This document shows, in pieces, positions 5,341-5,725 of a stretch of 5,725 bases of DNA. The position numbers and the translations under genes were made by a program. Origin of the DNA: Candidatus Cloacimonadota bacterium (GTDB taxonomy: Bacteria > Cloacimonadota > Cloacimonadia > Cloacimonadales > TCS61); the NCBI GenBank assembly GCA_030592835.1, contig JAUVIJ010000133.1, positions 1 through 5,725 on the forward strand, in the 5' to 3' direction. Positions within the stretch are counted from its first letter, which is position 1. The number at the start of each line of letters is the position of its first letter. The notes under the pieces were generated by a model, which did not search any database, had not been told where the DNA came from, and worked only from the letters and a program-made list of their open reading frames with translations.

Positions 5341-5465
5341 TTCTCAATTGTTTCATCATCATAACCCCAATAAATAATTAAATAAATTTAGTTTACAGGC
5401 ATAAAATATTTAATAACAACTAATTACACCATAGTAATAAATAAAATCATCTTTTTATTCTCTTC
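5341..5465. other. AT-rich spacer between enhancer candidate and sigma-54 promoter
   Basis: No gene or clear sigma-70 promoter seen. The DNA is rich in A/T runs, as expected for a flexible linker that loops between enhancer and promoter; this role is inferred from position only. Confidence 0.35.
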
Positions 5466-5480
5466 TGGCAATATAATTGC
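5466..5480 (+). promoter_or_regulatory. Sigma-54 (-24/-12) promoter of the glutamate dehydrogenase gene
   Basis: TGGCAATATAATTGC followed by T: the -24 GG (5467-5468) and -12 GC (5479-5480) are separated by exactly 10 bases, and TGGCA...TTGC match the consensus TGGCAC-N5-TTGC at all but one base. Transcription should start near 5492, giving a 36-base leader to the ATG at 5528. The gene for a sigma-54 activator lies immediately upstream, which raises confidence. Confidence 0.85.
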
Positions 5481-5527
5481 TATTTACAATTGAAAAATAA
5501 GCCGGTCGTGGCGAAGAGGTGAGTGAT

Positions 5528-5725
5528 ATGAGTAAATCTTTCAATGCTTTTAAAATGGCCCAGGAACAATTTGATGCAGTTGCTGACAAATTGAATATGG
5601 ATAGTGCTGCTCGAGATTTGTTAAGAAACCCAATGAGAGAATTTCATTTTAGTATCCCGGTAAAAATGGATGATGGAAGTTCAAAAATTTTCCGTGGTTT
5701 TCGTGTTCAGCACAACGACGCTTTA
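5528..5725 (+). CDS. gdhA: Glu/Leu/Phe/Val dehydrogenase (glutamate dehydrogenase), N-terminal fragment
   Basis: First 66 residues, open to the window edge. The opening FNAFKMAQEQFDAVADKL, then LLRNPMREFHFSIPVKMDDG and FRGFRVQHNDA, follows the N-terminal dimerisation region of hexameric glutamate dehydrogenases, where VQHN is normally followed by a GP-K/TGGIRF substrate-binding motif just outside this window. The enzyme interconverts glutamate with 2-oxoglutarate and ammonium using NAD(P). Substrate (glutamate versus leucine/phenylalanine) and cofactor preference cannot be told from this part. A strong ribosome site (GAGGTG, 6 bases before ATG) fixes the start. The sigma-54 promoter 48 bases upstream implies control by an enhancer-binding activator, most likely the NtrC-like protein encoded just before. 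Confidence 0.9.
   Translation, partial: MSKSFNAFKMAQEQFDAVADKLNMDSAARDLLRNPMREFHFSIPVKMDDGSSKIFRGFRVQHNDAL

Overview
The window is AT-rich bacterial DNA with short intergenic gaps and overlapping operons. Its content is a HipBST-type toxin-antitoxin operon, an NtrB/NtrC-like two-component system, and a sigma-54 promoter driving glutamate dehydrogenase. A block of compact hairpin repeats containing a cctctcc/ggagagg stem next to a ctcacccc stretch recalls interspersed repeats of the Bacteroidetes/Cloacimonadota (FCB) side of the tree. That placement is a guess from style, not a demonstrated assignment.

Left part, minus strand (1-1782): a three-gene operon reading right to left. It encodes an XRE-family regulator (HipB-like, start best placed at 1692), a 105-residue stand-alone HipA N-terminal subdomain (HipS-like) and a 321-residue HipA-fold Ser/Thr kinase (HipT-like). 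The genes overlap by 1 and 4 bases. A sigma-70-like promoter (TTGTAC-N17-TATATT) lies between two identical 14-bp palindromes, TTCATTATAATGAA, 62 bp apart, which are very probably the HipB operators. Forty-one bases past the kinase gene, on the same strand, begins a protein that looks like an RsbW/SpoIIAB-type anti-sigma ATPase. It runs off the left edge.

Middle (1783-2443): no credible gene. Positions 1856-2254 are packed with about ten hairpins. In two of the imperfect ones the mismatches become G-U pairs only in minus-strand RNA. Just before the next gene a hairpin pairs the Shine-Dalgarno and both candidate start codons of the histidine kinase.

Right part, plus strand (2444-5725): a soluble histidine kinase with a GAF-like sensory region, followed after one base by a sigma-54-dependent response regulator (REC, AAA+ with GAFTGA, Fis-type HTH). 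Downstream lie a 19-bp palindrome with a half-site repeat (candidate enhancer), a well-formed -24/-12 promoter (TGGCAA-N5-TTGCT) and the first 66 codons of a Glu/Leu/Phe/Val dehydrogenase. The simplest reading is that the two-component system activates the neighbouring glutamate dehydrogenase gene through sigma-54.

The most noteworthy items are the split HipA system, whose HipS has Ile where E. coli HipS has its active-site-blocking Trp; its paired operators; and the self-contained kinase/regulator/enhancer/-24-12/gdh circuit.
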